Source: CANGTU01 sp046336655 (GTDB lineage Bacteria > Bacteroidota > Bacteroidia > Flavobacteriales_D > Sanyastnellaceae). From it: a DNA stretch of 64,000 bases. The stretch is taken from positions 1 through 64,000 of the forward strand of contig JBKDGH010000010.1 of assembly GCA_046336655.1 (NCBI GenBank), read 5' to 3'. The notes beneath the pieces are model-generated. The model ran no database searches and was not told the DNA's origin. It saw only the letters and a program-made list of their open reading frames with translations. A program made the position numbers and the translations under genes. This document shows positions 15,843 to 24,393 of the stretch, piece after piece (the first letter of the stretch is position 1; each line of letters starts with the position of its first letter).

Positions 15843-17642
15843 TTACTCCAGAAACACCTTTGTCGCGCCTTCCCCATGTTCTCCATGGAAAGTGATGAAG
15901 TACAATCCGGATGAAAGCGTCGCCGGTGTCGGCACCACCACCCTCGGTGTTTCGCCGGAGTAGATAACTGATTGCTCGAGAATTGTCTGACCTGCTGCAC
16001 TCATCATGGTTATCACACCTGTGCCGGACATGCCTGAGGTGCGCACAGCGAATGTGAGTTCATTGGATGTGCGGGACTCCAGAGAAATCACTTCTATGGG
16101 TTTATTGGCTACATAGTCGTGGTACTCAAACTCAGTCCTCAGCAAATTACCGCGCATTTCTTCCGACACATCTTCATCTTCCAACACCATGAATTGGCCC
16201 TGATTGCTCACACCCTTATAAATAATACACCATTGGCCGTACTCACCTTCCTGGACGAGTCCACATGTCGTGCTTCGGGGTTTTACTTGCACGCGATACA
16301 CTCCGTTTGGGATGGATGAATTAGTAAATGTGGTGTTGCCGGTTGTCGTCTGAATTATTGCCGGCCCAATTGGAATCATGGGAGAGCCCACTGCCACAGG
16401 TGTGTACAGCCACACATATTGATTCACCCCATTAATAAACGAGGCTATCAGCAAAGAGCCGTTGCCCACACTACCAGTGGGGCAGTTTGTGACCTGCGCA
16501 TAGGGTATCTGAGGAGTGGATACACATCTTGGCGAGCTCCAGCCGGTCCATTGTCCGCACATCTGCGCCCTTACCCTCACCGTATATGTTCTTCCGAACT
16601 TAAGACAGGCCGCTGAACTCAACAAGCATTGCGTATTGCCAGGGGCGGGACCATTTACAATGAAACAAGCCAAACCGGGTGTGCACCACTCCCATTCAAA
16701 AACGGTGCTTGACGTAACGAAGCTGCATTGAACGAATCCTGAAGTTGACACTGTGACACACTGACCTGCCGGAACGCTGCTGATGACCGGTGCCGCAAGC
16801 GGGTAAGGCTTCATGATGATCTGTCTGACATCCGTCTCACCCGTCCACACACCATCCATGCGAAGTTGAATGAAAACGTTATACGTAATGCCATAGCACA
16901 CGCAGGAAAATGCGCTGACTGCAGCTGTGCTCACTACACCATTGATTTCCACCATGCAGCCCGCGCTTCCTGCGGGAAGAGTAATATCTACCAATCGGAA
17001 ACGGGTGGCCTGAACGTTGGCGTTGAATCCAACAAGTTGCGGAGTATCAATATTTCTTCTCACCTGGTCATTGAAATCATACCCCACTTGTGGAATCTGT
17101 CCGTTGGGGTAGGGCGACCAGCCGTTGCGGAGGTGCGCACCCGGGTAATACTGCACACCAATGGTAAAACAACCTGAAGCCACATCCGTAGCGGAACTCA
17201 CTCGAATAAAGTACTCCGTGCCGGGGCTAACCACATTGATCGTCCAGTCAGTGCGAAGCACTTCCTGCGCATCTGAACCTGCTGCATTTACGAACTGACG
17301 AAACACAGGAGCCCCTGCGGTACCGGAGAAATATTCCACGATGGCATCAAAGCCTGTTGGAACTACCTGAATGCGCGAAGAGGCGGAGTACACCGGCTGC
17401 CCTGCAAGATTGGCCGGCACAGTGAATTTAAACCAGGCTACATCAGTCATTGCTCCGCCGCCGGAAAACGGCGCCTGCGCCGCCACCGCATTCAGACAAT
17501 GATTGGCAGTTGCAGGAGCGTTATTATTCCAGAGGGTGACGCTCGAAATATTCACGGCAGTGACGGCTGAAGATTGTGCGAAAGACAATGCGCTGCACAA
17601 CACACACAAACCGGTAATCAGCAATGCGGAGAGAAGTCTCAT
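15843..17642 (-). CDS. Secreted protein with T9SS-type C-terminal domain, unknown function
   Basis: 599 residues with a signal peptide (MRLLSALLIT to SFAQ). It is rich in Ser, Thr and Val with many paired cysteines. Residues up to about 180 look like a prepeptidase-type beta-sandwich (DVAWFKFTVPANL ... GTEYFIRVSSATD). Two later stretches share the wording CGQWTGWS / VWTGETD, pointing to internal repeats of an FN3-like kind. The last 80 residues (ELTFAVRTSGMSGTGVITMM ... SGLYFITFHGE) have the shape of a T9SS type A sorting domain. No catalytic motif seen. Probably a surface or released adhesin-like protein. A weak -7 box TATATTAG lies upstream. Confidence 0.65.
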   Translation of the reverse strand: MRLLSALLITGLCVLCSALSFAQSSAVTAVNISSVTLWNNNAPATANHCLNAVAAQAPFSGGGAMTDVAWFKFTVPANLAGQPVYSASSRIQVVPTGFDAIVEYFSGTAGAPVFRQFVNAAGSDAQEVLRTDWTINVVSPGTEYFIRVSSATDVASGCFTIGVQYYPGAHLRNGWSPYPNGQIPQVGYDFNDQVRRNIDTPQLVGFNANVQATRFRLVDITLPAGSAGCMVEINGVVSTAAVSAFSCVCYGITYNVFIQLRMDGVWTGETDVRQIIMKPYPLAAPVISSVPAGQCVTVSTSGFVQCSFVTSSTVFEWEWCTPGLACFIVNGPAPGNTQCLLSSAACLKFGRTYTVRVRAQMCGQWTGWSSPRCVSTPQIPYAQVTNCPTGSVGNGSLLIASFINGVNQYVWLYTPVAVGSPMIPIGPAIIQTTTGNTTFTNSSIPNGVYRVQVKPRSTTCGLVQEGEYGQWCIIYKGVSNQGQFMVLEDEDVSEEMRGNLLRTEFEYHDYVANKPIEVISLESRTSNELTFAVRTSGMSGTGVITMMSAAGQTILEQSVIYSGETPRVVVPTPATLSSGLYFITFHGEHGEGATKVFLE

Positions 17643-17853
17643 GTCTGAATCATTTGGTAAAGACACACAAAACGACAGCTAATATAAGTGATTTTCAGAC
17701 AGACAGGAGGCCGCGCCCCGTTTAACCCGGATTGTGGAGTCGAATTTCTATTCCGATTCAAAACGCCTGTGAATACTCACGCTTGCTCGTTTCGGGTGCT
17801 CGCCGTCGGAGTGACCGCGCTTCCGCGCACGAAGCCAACTGAATAATCTGGGT

Positions 17854-19245
17854 TTAAGAGCGAATGAACACCCCGGCGTTGAACGGAGCGTACACATCGG
17901 AACGCTCCGGAAGTCTCAATCCTTTGCGCTTCACGTCCTCGTAGCGCACAATGGGATCATCAGCCAGCGACATCGGAAGAGCAACGCCGTCTTCAACCAT
18001 TTCCGACACATAGCGCTCGAAGCCCGTGGCATTCACTGCGAAGTTCACCACATCAAAGCCGAGTGCGTCAAAGAACGTCGTGCTGTACACGCTGATCTGA
18101 ATCTTGGAAATGCGCATGCATTCGGCAAGGCTCATTTCACGCGGGCAAATGCGAATCCTGTCGCCCGCCATCGCGTGATATCTCGCGGGCTCATCCTCGA
18201 GCGGATGCAGGCGCAACAGCAGCGACCAGTCCTTGTGTGCGTGCAGCACCTGGCGCAACACAGAAATGATCTGGCCGTATGTGGTTGCCATTTTTTTCTG
18301 GCTGCATACGAGGATGATATTTTGCTTCTCCGCAGTCACCCCGATTTCAGGATCACTTCCAAGCAAGTAATTTCCTGCTACTATGATTTTCTCATCCGGG
18401 TGCTCGCATCCCGAAAGCAGCAGGCTTTTCCAGTATTCCCCGTAGACATACAGCACGTCGGGGAAAAATGCATTGCGCATACCGTGGCTGTAGATTTCAG
18501 GATAGACGTTGTACAGGTCGTTGCGCGCGATAAGTCCGTGCTGAAGTTCTTCGCAAAAGACTCCGAGAATTTTGCACGCGGCCACAAGACCCTCATTGTG
18601 ATAGTGTGAGGTAAACAGGCAGCGCTTTACGGGCTGGTCTTTCAGGAGATTGTACCAGAAGCAGAACTCACTGAGAAAGACCTCCATCGCACTGGAAAGG
18701 TGCATGAGTTCATACTCATTAAATGACCTGTGTCGCTTCGTCGCGTGAAAGGCAGCCGATAATTCGCGGATCATGGCGATTTCAGCCCTGTCAGGAAAGG
18801 GAGCCGCACCCATGAGGTCAGCCCGCAGATAATCGCTGTACGGCTGGCCTTCCTTTCGCGTGGTAATGATTGTTATGCGCTCGCGGCCAAGCGCAGGAAC
18901 TATTCTTCCGAAATACACCGATTCCGGCTTTCCGTCCATGATCACAGAACGTCCGGGGTCCACTATGAGGATTTCGCGGAGTGATGGCCGGGCAGCCCTT
19001 TTTCCGCGCACAGAGCGAATGCATTCGCGCAGCAATATGGCCGGAACAGGAATCGCCCAGTTCACATTGAGCAACTTGCTGTCCTGCCGGTTAGCGGCGT
19101 AGTTCAACGCGTGCTGAAAAATCTTGAGAAACGACCATTCCTTGCCGATGTAAAACGTGGCACCGCCCAGGCGCTCAGCCAGAATAGCATTGAGCAGATC
19201 AAACGAGAGAAACTCTGGTTGTTTATTCGGGCGGTTGTCTCTCAT
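17854..19245 (-). CDS. GT-B-like protein, possibly a polysaccharide glycosyltransferase
   Basis: 463 residues, cytosolic, no membrane segment. The second half resembles GT-B proteins of the capsule/sialyltransferase type: CEELQHGLIA (QHG motif), YVYGEYWK, NIILVCSQKK, then LLLRLHPLED (the HP-E motif) and CMRISKIQISVYSTTFFDALGFDVV, which corresponds to the S-T donor-site segment. I cannot name the family precisely. It starts 13 bases after selD on the same strand, so it is likely the last gene of the AIM24-mnmH-selD run. Whether it uses selenophosphate-derived chemistry or is simply a surface glycan enzyme is open. Confidence 0.5.
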   Translation of the reverse strand: MRDNRPNKQPEFLSFDLLNAILAERLGGATFYIGKEWSFLKIFQHALNYAANRQDSKLLNVNWAIPVPAILLRECIRSVRGKRAARPSLREILIVDPGRSVIMDGKPESVYFGRIVPALGRERITIITTRKEGQPYSDYLRADLMGAAPFPDRAEIAMIRELSAAFHATKRHRSFNEYELMHLSSAMEVFLSEFCFWYNLLKDQPVKRCLFTSHYHNEGLVAACKILGVFCEELQHGLIARNDLYNVYPEIYSHGMRNAFFPDVLYVYGEYWKSLLLSGCEHPDEKIIVAGNYLLGSDPEIGVTAEKQNIILVCSQKKMATTYGQIISVLRQVLHAHKDWSLLLRLHPLEDEPARYHAMAGDRIRICPREMSLAECMRISKIQISVYSTTFFDALGFDVVNFAVNATGFERYVSEMVEDGVALPMSLADDPIVRYEDVKRKGLRLPERSDVYAPFNAGVFIRS

Positions 19246-19258
19246 GCATCTCAGGTGA

Positions 19259-20302
19259 TTACACCATACTGATTAAATGGTTTGTGGGTGCAATGATGCG
19301 CCCAATTGGCTCAATTACAAAAACAGGGAGATTCAATGCGCGCGCCGATGCCCTGAATTCATCGGCAAAAGCAGGGTCCACAGCCACCAGCAAGCCACCG
19401 CTTGTCTGCGGATCGCAACCGAGCAGAAGTTTATGCACATCGAGCGGAGAAGTCAATGGAGCAAGTGCGGTGTAGGTTTTCATGGTCATATCAGGATAAA
19501 CCATCTGTGCAATAAGCTGCTCTGCACCTTTCATCACCGGGATTTTTCGGGTGAATAATTCCGCGCTGCAATTCCCGTCACCAAGCATTTCGCGAAGGTG
19601 TCCGAGCAGTCCAAAGCCCGTGATATCAGTCATGGCATGCACACCGCGCAAGGTGCCGAATACCGCACCCGGCGTATTCAACGTACACATCCAGCGCTCC
19701 GCATCTTCGCTCATCTCAGAGGTGGCAATTCCTCTCTTTCGCGCGGCGGAAATCAACCCGCTGCCGATCGGCTTTGTGAGAAACAGCAAATCGCCCTGCT
19801 TTACACCGGTATTCCTGCGGATGTGTTCTTTCTGAACAACCCCGTTCACTGACAATCCGAAGAACGGCTCGGGCGCTTCAATGCTGTGTCCCCCGGCAAG
19901 AGGAATTCCGATGGAGTCGCACACTTCCCGGGCTCCGAGCAGCACCTCGCCTGCGAGGGCCGGGGGAAGCTTATCAACCGGCCAGCCGAGCACAGCGATT
20001 GCGGCTACAGGAGTGCCGCCCATTGCGTACACATCAGAGAGTGCGTTGGTGGCGGCGATTTTCCCAAACGTGCGCGCATCATCCACCACCGGAGTAAAAA
20101 AATCAACCGTGCTGATGAGACATCCTCCTCCCGGCAATTCAATGACTGCAGCATCATCACTGCTTTCGTTGCCCACAAGCAGCGACGGGAAATGCCGGGT
20201 GGTACGAACACTGCTGAGCATTTGCTGGAGCACCGCGGGAGCAATCTTACATCCACACCCGGAGCCCCTGCTGAATTGTGTCAATTGCGCCGATTCACTC
20301 AT
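19259..20302 (-). CDS. selD: Selenide, water dikinase (selenophosphate synthetase)
   Basis: 347 residues. The N-terminal active site GSGCGCKI (Cys16, Cys18, Lys19) aligns with Cys17 and Lys20 of E. coli SelD, so this is a cysteine enzyme and not a selenoprotein. Later signatures are SSDDAAVIEL, TVDFFTPVVDD, NALSDVYAMGG, AGGHSIEAPEP and TDITGFGLLGH. SelD makes selenophosphate from selenide and ATP. It overlaps mnmH by ATGA at 20299-20302, which supports use of the selenophosphate for tRNA selenation. Confidence 0.96.
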   Translation of the reverse strand: MSESAQLTQFSRGSGCGCKIAPAVLQQMLSSVRTTRHFPSLLVGNESSDDAAVIELPGGGCLISTVDFFTPVVDDARTFGKIAATNALSDVYAMGGTPVAAIAVLGWPVDKLPPALAGEVLLGAREVCDSIGIPLAGGHSIEAPEPFFGLSVNGVVQKEHIRRNTGVKQGDLLFLTKPIGSGLISAARKRGIATSEMSEDAERWMCTLNTPGAVFGTLRGVHAMTDITGFGLLGHLREMLGDGNCSAELFTRKIPVMKGAEQLIAQMVYPDMTMKTYTALAPLTSPLDVHKLLLGCDPQTSGGLLVAVDPAFADEFRASARALNLPVFVIEPIGRIIAPTNHLISMV

Positions 20303-21363
20303 CCTGCATTTCCTCCTGCGTCATAAAATTCGCGAGCCACCTTAACTGCGCCCCGATCCACGGGACCATCCAACTCAACCAGCAACCTCGAACCTGACCG
20401 TTCTCCGTTTACCGCTCTGCGCTTATTCCGGGTGTGCACATACCTTTTATCGTAATAATCCAGAAGCAGCGAACTCCATTGCACAAGATCTCCCTGATTC
20501 AACGCTTCAATCGCCTGACCGACCTGTTCGCTTCCCATTCGCTTCGAGAGCACTGCAGTGCGATCTTCCAGCTCGGCAGCAGAAAACACGCCGTACTCTT
20601 CAATCACCCTCTGAATTCGCTGGGCGCGACTTCGCACAAGCTCCACCTCAGCAGACTGTTCCATGCGTGTAAAAAACACATCGGGGATTCTCACCTTTCC
20701 AATGAAACGGCTCTCATCTTCGACCCATATCCACTTATTGTGATTCAAACGCAGCAAAGCAAGCGCAATCCTATTCTCAAAATGCTCCTGAGCGGGCTGT
20801 TCGGGCATTCCCAGTCTGCCAAAACTGGATCCTTTGTGCGCCGCGATCTTTTCCAGATCAATCACCTGCTCGCCCGCATTCCGAAGCGCTTCGAGAATTG
20901 CTGTTTTTCCGCATCCGGTCATGCCCGAAAGCAAAACAAGGCGATACGGGGCTCCAAAACGATTGAGGCATTCACGGCGCCATGATTTATACCCTCCCTG
21001 CAGTTGGCTCACCCGCACTCCTGCGAGGTCAAATACCCATGACATGATACTGCTCCGCAGACCGCCACGCCAGCAATACACGATGGTTTCGCGTTGGCCG
21101 CACACAGCGCGTGCCTGCTGAGCGTAGTCGGCAAACTTGCCTCCGACAAGCCGGAAGCCAAGATCCACTGCCGCATCATGGCCCTGGTTTTTGTAACACG
21201 TGCCCACCGCCTCTCGCTCTTCGTTATTTAAAAGCGGAATATTCACCGCTCCCGGAATGTGTCCGCACGCAAACTCACCCGGGCTTCTCACGTCAATGAT
21301 CACCCGCGCACCTGCAGTGATATGCGGAAGAGCATCTTCAAGCGCAATGGGGTGAACAGCCAT
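20299..21363 (-). CDS. mnmH: tRNA 2-selenouridine synthase
   Basis: 354 residues with an N-terminal rhodanese domain (DVRSPGEFACGHIPGAVNIP) whose catalytic loop YCWRGG has Cys97, matching E. coli SelU/MnmH, and a C-terminal P-loop domain with GMTGCGKT at 147-154. The enzyme geranylates and then selenates 2-thiouridine at the wobble position of certain tRNAs using selenophosphate from SelD. Directly followed by selD with a four-base overlap, and preceded by the AIM24-like gene with an eight-base gap, so all three are likely one operon. No selA or selB is in the window. Confidence 0.95.
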   Translation of the reverse strand: MAVHPIALEDALPHITAGARVIIDVRSPGEFACGHIPGAVNIPLLNNEEREAVGTCYKNQGHDAAVDLGFRLVGGKFADYAQQARAVCGQRETIVYCWRGGLRSSIMSWVFDLAGVRVSQLQGGYKSWRRECLNRFGAPYRLVLLSGMTGCGKTAILEALRNAGEQVIDLEKIAAHKGSSFGRLGMPEQPAQEHFENRIALALLRLNHNKWIWVEDESRFIGKVRIPDVFFTRMEQSAEVELVRSRAQRIQRVIEEYGVFSAAELEDRTAVLSKRMGSEQVGQAIEALNQGDLVQWSSLLLDYYDKRYVHTRNKRRAVNGERSGSRLLVELDGPVDRGAVKVAREFYDAGGNAG

Positions 21364-21371
21364 ATCAGGGA

Positions 21372-22163
21372 TTATCTGCCGTCGCCGTCAAGAAGATTAC
21401 CAAGGCCACCAAGGATGCTGCCCTCTTCCTTTCTTCCGCCACTTGAATACTGCAGAATGCGGGACGCAAGGCGTGAAATGGGAAGTGTCTGAAGCCACAC
21501 TTTTCCCGGGCCTCGCAGCACAGCGAAGAACACTCCTTCGCCGCCGAAAATGGTATTCTTTATTCCGCCTACAAACTGAATATCAAAATCCACATCCTTG
21601 GTGTATGCCACTACACATCCGGTATCAATGCGTAATGATTCACCAGGCCTGAGCTCACGTTCGATAATGTGACCGCCGGCGTGGCAAAAGGCCATGCCGT
21701 CGCCTTCCACTTTCTGCATTATAAATCCTTCGCCACCAAAGAGCCCGGTGCCCAGCTTGCGCTGGAACTGGATGCCCACGCTAACGCCTTTCGCTGCGCA
21801 GAGGAATGCGTCCTTCTGACATACAATTTTTCCTCCCAGTTGCTGAAGATCAAGCGGGATAATTTTTCCGGGATACGGTGAAGCAAATGCCACGCGGGCC
21901 TTTCCGCCGGTGGTGTGGGTAAACGTGGTCATGAAAAGACTTTCCCCCGTGAGCAATCGTTTACCGGCGCCTACAAGCTTGCCGAAGAATCCGCCACTTG
22001 TTTCGGAGCCATCGCCGAATACGGTCTGCATACTGATGCCGTCATCCATGTACATGAATGCTCCGGATTCAGCAATGACGGTTTCCTGTGGATCGAGCTC
22101 GATCTCCACACATTGCATTTCCTCACCGAAAATGCGGTAGTCGATTTCGTGATTGTTTCTCAT
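21372..22163 (-). CDS. AIM24/TIGR00266-type protein
   Basis: 263 residues. It opens with the family's pattern of a cytosolic beta-sandwich: MQCVEIELDPQETVIAESGA, then FMYMDDGISMQT, followed by LVGAGKRLLTGESLFMTTF and repeated glycine-rich strands ending SILGGLGNLLDGDGR. The AIM24 family has a doubled beta-helix/tryptophan-RNA-binding attenuator-like fold, and bacterial members lack an assigned function. It stands eight bases before mnmH on the same strand. A link with selenium metabolism is suggested only by position. Confidence 0.82.
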   Translation of the reverse strand: MRNNHEIDYRIFGEEMQCVEIELDPQETVIAESGAFMYMDDGISMQTVFGDGSETSGGFFGKLVGAGKRLLTGESLFMTTFTHTTGGKARVAFASPYPGKIIPLDLQQLGGKIVCQKDAFLCAAKGVSVGIQFQRKLGTGLFGGEGFIMQKVEGDGMAFCHAGGHIIERELRPGESLRIDTGCVVAYTKDVDFDIQFVGGIKNTIFGGEGVFFAVLRGPGKVWLQTLPISRLASRILQYSSGGRKEEGSILGGLGNLLDGDGR

Positions 22164-22213
22164 GGTTCATTGCGGATTAATCCGGACGAAATTACACCGG
22201 GGAGCACTGGAAA

Positions 22214-22244
22214 TAAAAAGTCCCGCCGATATGGCGGGACTTTG
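22214..22244 (-). terminator. Intrinsic terminator after tRNA-Asn
   Basis: On the minus strand AAAGTCCCGCC, loop ATATC, GGCGGGACTTT then further T and A residues. It begins directly after the tRNA 3' end, so the tRNA is likely a single-gene transcript ending before the AIM24-like gene. Confidence 0.8.
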
Positions 22245-22318
22245 CTCCCCAGGCTGGGCTCGAACCAGCGACCCCATGATTAACAGTCATGTGCTCTAAC
22301 CAACTGAGCTACTAGGGA
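22245..22318 (-). tRNA. tRNA-Asn (anticodon GTT)
   Basis: 74 bases on the minus strand. Acceptor TCCCTAG pairs with CTGGGGA, discriminator G, no encoded CCA. D arm AGCTCAGTTGGTTAGAGC; anticodon stem CATGA/TCATG with loop CTGTTAA gives anticodon GTT; T arm CTGGTTCGAGCCCAG. Confidence 0.95.
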
Positions 22319-22327
22319 GTGAAGTAT

Positions 22328-22363
22328 TTCCGGGTCGGCGATCAGTGGATACCCGATCCGGAA
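22328..22363. other. Eleven-base-pair hairpin upstream of tRNA-Asn
   Basis: TTCCGGGTCGG (22328-22338) pairs with CCGATCCGGAA (22353-22363) with one G-T wobble and a 14-base loop. It lies ten bases before the tRNA 5' end in the minus direction and about 135 bases before the sugar kinase gene in the plus direction. A second small hairpin (ACCCG/CGGGT) follows near 22383-22400. It could be a precursor tRNA leader structure or a terminator-like relic; no clean T-run follows. Confidence 0.35.
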
Positions 22364-22475
22364 TCTCCTCTTCTTCTTCAGTCACCCGTCTTTCGCGGGT
22401 TGAGCACCAGATCACGGAATGACCGGGTTCTTTAAAAAGGGCTGCAATATTACGATCCAAGGCCTGTCCCTACAA

Positions 22476-22483
22476 TATCTTTG
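22476..22483 (+). promoter_or_regulatory. -7 promoter box of the PfkB-type kinase (TATCTTTG)
   Basis: Exact TAnnTTTG match 14 bases before the ATG at 22498. A -33 TTTG is not evident. Confidence 0.45.
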
Positions 22484-22497
22484 GCCAAATTTTTTTT

Positions 22498-23424
22498 ATG
22501 AACCTCGTTGCCGTTGGTACAGTAGCCTTTGATTCAATCGAAACGCCCTTTGACCGCCGTGATCGCGTGGTCGGCGGAGCTGCCACATACATCACCCTTA
22601 CTGCATCTCACTTTGTGCGTCCGGTAGGATTAATCTCTGTTATCGGGGATGATTTTCCCGGGGCATTTCTCTCGGGCATGACCGAGCGTGGCATTGACCA
22701 GTCGGGACTTCAGATCCGCCAGGGCGAAAAGTCCTTCTTTTGGGCTGGTAAATACCACTATGATCTGAACAGCCGCGACACATTGGCTACTGAGTTGAAT
22801 GTACTTGCCACATTCTCTCCTGAAGTGCCTGCAGCTTATCAGCAGTGCGACTTTCTGATGCTGGGTAATCTGGCTCCTGCAGTACAAATGCGTGTCATTG
22901 AGCAGATTCCCCAGCGACCAAAGCTTGTGGTGCTCGACACCATGAATTTTTGGATGGATACCGCGCTGGAAGAGCTAAAAGCGGTCATTTCAAAAATTGA
23001 CGTATTGACGATCAATGACGAAGAGGCGCGTCAGCTTGCCGGAGAGTACTCACTGGTTCGGGCAGCGCGAAAGATTCTCGGCATGGGTCCGCGATACCTA
23101 ATCATCAAAAAAGGCGAGCACGGTGCACTGCTGTTCGATCAGCACAACATATTCTTTGCTCCGGCTCTTCCGCTGGAAGATGTGGCCGACCCGACGGGTG
23201 CCGGCGACACCTTTGCCGGTGGATTCATCGGCTACCTCGCACAAACACAGAACATCTCGTTCGAAAACATGAAGCGCGCAGTCATCGTAGGGTCTGCAAT
23301 GGCTTCGTTTACCTGTGAGAAATTCGGTCCGGAGCGCCTTCTCGAAGTGACGAAAGAGGAGATCAACGAGCGGATCGAGCAATTTGTGGCGCTCACCGAC
23401 TTCGAGATATATGTGGAGGAGTAA
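22498..23424 (+). CDS. PfkB-family carbohydrate kinase
   Basis: 308 residues of the ribokinase fold. The N-terminus MNLVAVGTVAFDSIETP and VVGGAATYITLTASHF match signature 1 (GG.A.N.A); the C-terminal ATP/anion-hole motif VADPTGAGDTFAGGF has the catalytic base Asp237. Substrate cannot be fixed; sequences of this type are often annotated as sugar or nucleoside kinases in Bacteroidota. Its own -7 box lies just upstream; the M23 gene converges from the other side. Confidence 0.88.
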   Translation: MNLVAVGTVAFDSIETPFDRRDRVVGGAATYITLTASHFVRPVGLISVIGDDFPGAFLSGMTERGIDQSGLQIRQGEKSFFWAGKYHYDLNSRDTLATELNVLATFSPEVPAAYQQCDFLMLGNLAPAVQMRVIEQIPQRPKLVVLDTMNFWMDTALEELKAVISKIDVLTINDEEARQLAGEYSLVRAARKILGMGPRYLIIKKGEHGALLFDQHNIFFAPALPLEDVADPTGAGDTFAGGFIGYLAQTQNISFENMKRAVIVGSAMASFTCEKFGPERLLEVTKEEINERIEQFVALTDFEIYVEE

Positions 23425-23438
23425 CCCGCTTCGCGCGC

Positions 23439-24308
23439 TCATTTGCCGAATGACATAAAGTCTTCGGGATTCACGGGTACGCCGTTTTGCCACAGTTCAA
23501 AATGCAGGTGAGGCCCTTCGCTGTGGTCGCCTGAATTGCCGATAAAGGCGATGGATTGTCCTGCTTTTACAAAGTCCCCTTCCTGCTTGAGCAGAGCGCT
23601 GTTGTGCTTATAAATTGAAACCAGATTGTTGCTGTGCTGAATCTGGATCACATTGCCTCCATCTGCAGTGAATGAGGAAAGAATGACGGTTCCATCCAGA
23701 ACGGCCTTCACAGGCTCATTCACCGACGCAATGAGGTCGATTCCGTAATGGCCTTCCTTGGCATTGAATGCGTTGGAAATGGTGCCATTCACGGGTTTGA
23801 ACAAGAGAAATGCGGACTCGGCCGACTCGCGCTCGCTTTCGGCCTGAAGTTCAAAACGATCCTGATAGGCCACCTTTTTTCTGAGCGAGCTGTCGATCGT
23901 ACTGACATCAAACGCCAAATCCGCTTCCGTGGCGGTGCGTGCGCTGGTATCTGTGACGTCGGGCGGGTTTTCACCGCGAAGCACATACCCCAAATCACTC
24001 AGGTATTGATCATTGCGCTCAATTACATTCAGCAAGCTGTCCACCTGCAAGCGGGCACGCCGGGCATCTTCCCGATAGGTGTAATCGGTAAAATCAGGTA
24101 TCACATACGCCTTCAGCGGAGTGAACGCCACAAGCAGATAGATCATGCTTCCGAAGACCAGCAACAAACCGCCGAACATGATGATCACGTTCATCGGTGT
24201 CAGCGAGTAGGAAAACTGTTCCTCAAACGTATTCTCGTTCAGAACGGTCAGCCGGAAGCGTCTGCGCAGCTTCCTCATGAGTTTCTTATTGCCCTTCTTC
24301 CTGTCCAT
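23439..24308 (-). CDS. M23-family peptidase, membrane-anchored
   Basis: 289 residues: a basic cytoplasmic N-terminus, one membrane helix at about 40-60, a periplasmic coiled region (ARRARLQVDSLLNVIERND), and a C-terminal LytM/M23 domain. The zinc-site residues are present: HYGID (His187, Asp191) and HLHF (His267, His269), so it is probably active against peptidoglycan cross-bridges or stem peptides, unlike the degenerate EnvC/NlpD forms. It diverges from the SprE/PorW-like lipoprotein gene with 85 bases between. Confidence 0.9.
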   Translation of the reverse strand: MDRKKGNKKLMRKLRRRFRLTVLNENTFEEQFSYSLTPMNVIIMFGGLLLVFGSMIYLLVAFTPLKAYVIPDFTDYTYREDARRARLQVDSLLNVIERNDQYLSDLGYVLRGENPPDVTDTSARTATEADLAFDVSTIDSSLRKKVAYQDRFELQAESERESAESAFLLFKPVNGTISNAFNAKEGHYGIDLIASVNEPVKAVLDGTVILSSFTADGGNVIQIQHSNNLVSIYKHNSALLKQEGDFVKAGQSIAFIGNSGDHSEGPHLHFELWQNGVPVNPEDFMSFGK

Positions 24309-24393
24309 AATGAGTGATCCCTCTGAGGTTTCTGCAAAGAAAACACTGAAAATAAAATAAATTAGCCGACTTTCTGTTAGGAACCGGCCATTT

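Noticed and set aside
15843..17642. Large cysteine-rich surface protein as a phage or toxin component
   Set aside because: Signal peptide, FN3-like repeats and C-terminal domain fit an ordinary T9SS cargo; no phage or toxin gene nearby.
17667..17853. Missed gene or RNA between the T9SS cargo and the GT-B-like gene
   Set aside because: No open frame of useful length and no strong promoter-terminator pair seen.
19259..20302. SelD as a selenoprotein with in-frame TGA
   Set aside because: The active-site position is an ordinary cysteine codon (GSGCGCKI) and the frame has no internal TGA.
22245..22500. Integration site of a mobile element at tRNA-Asn
   Set aside because: No integrase, no direct repeat of the tRNA 3' end and no change in gene type nearby.
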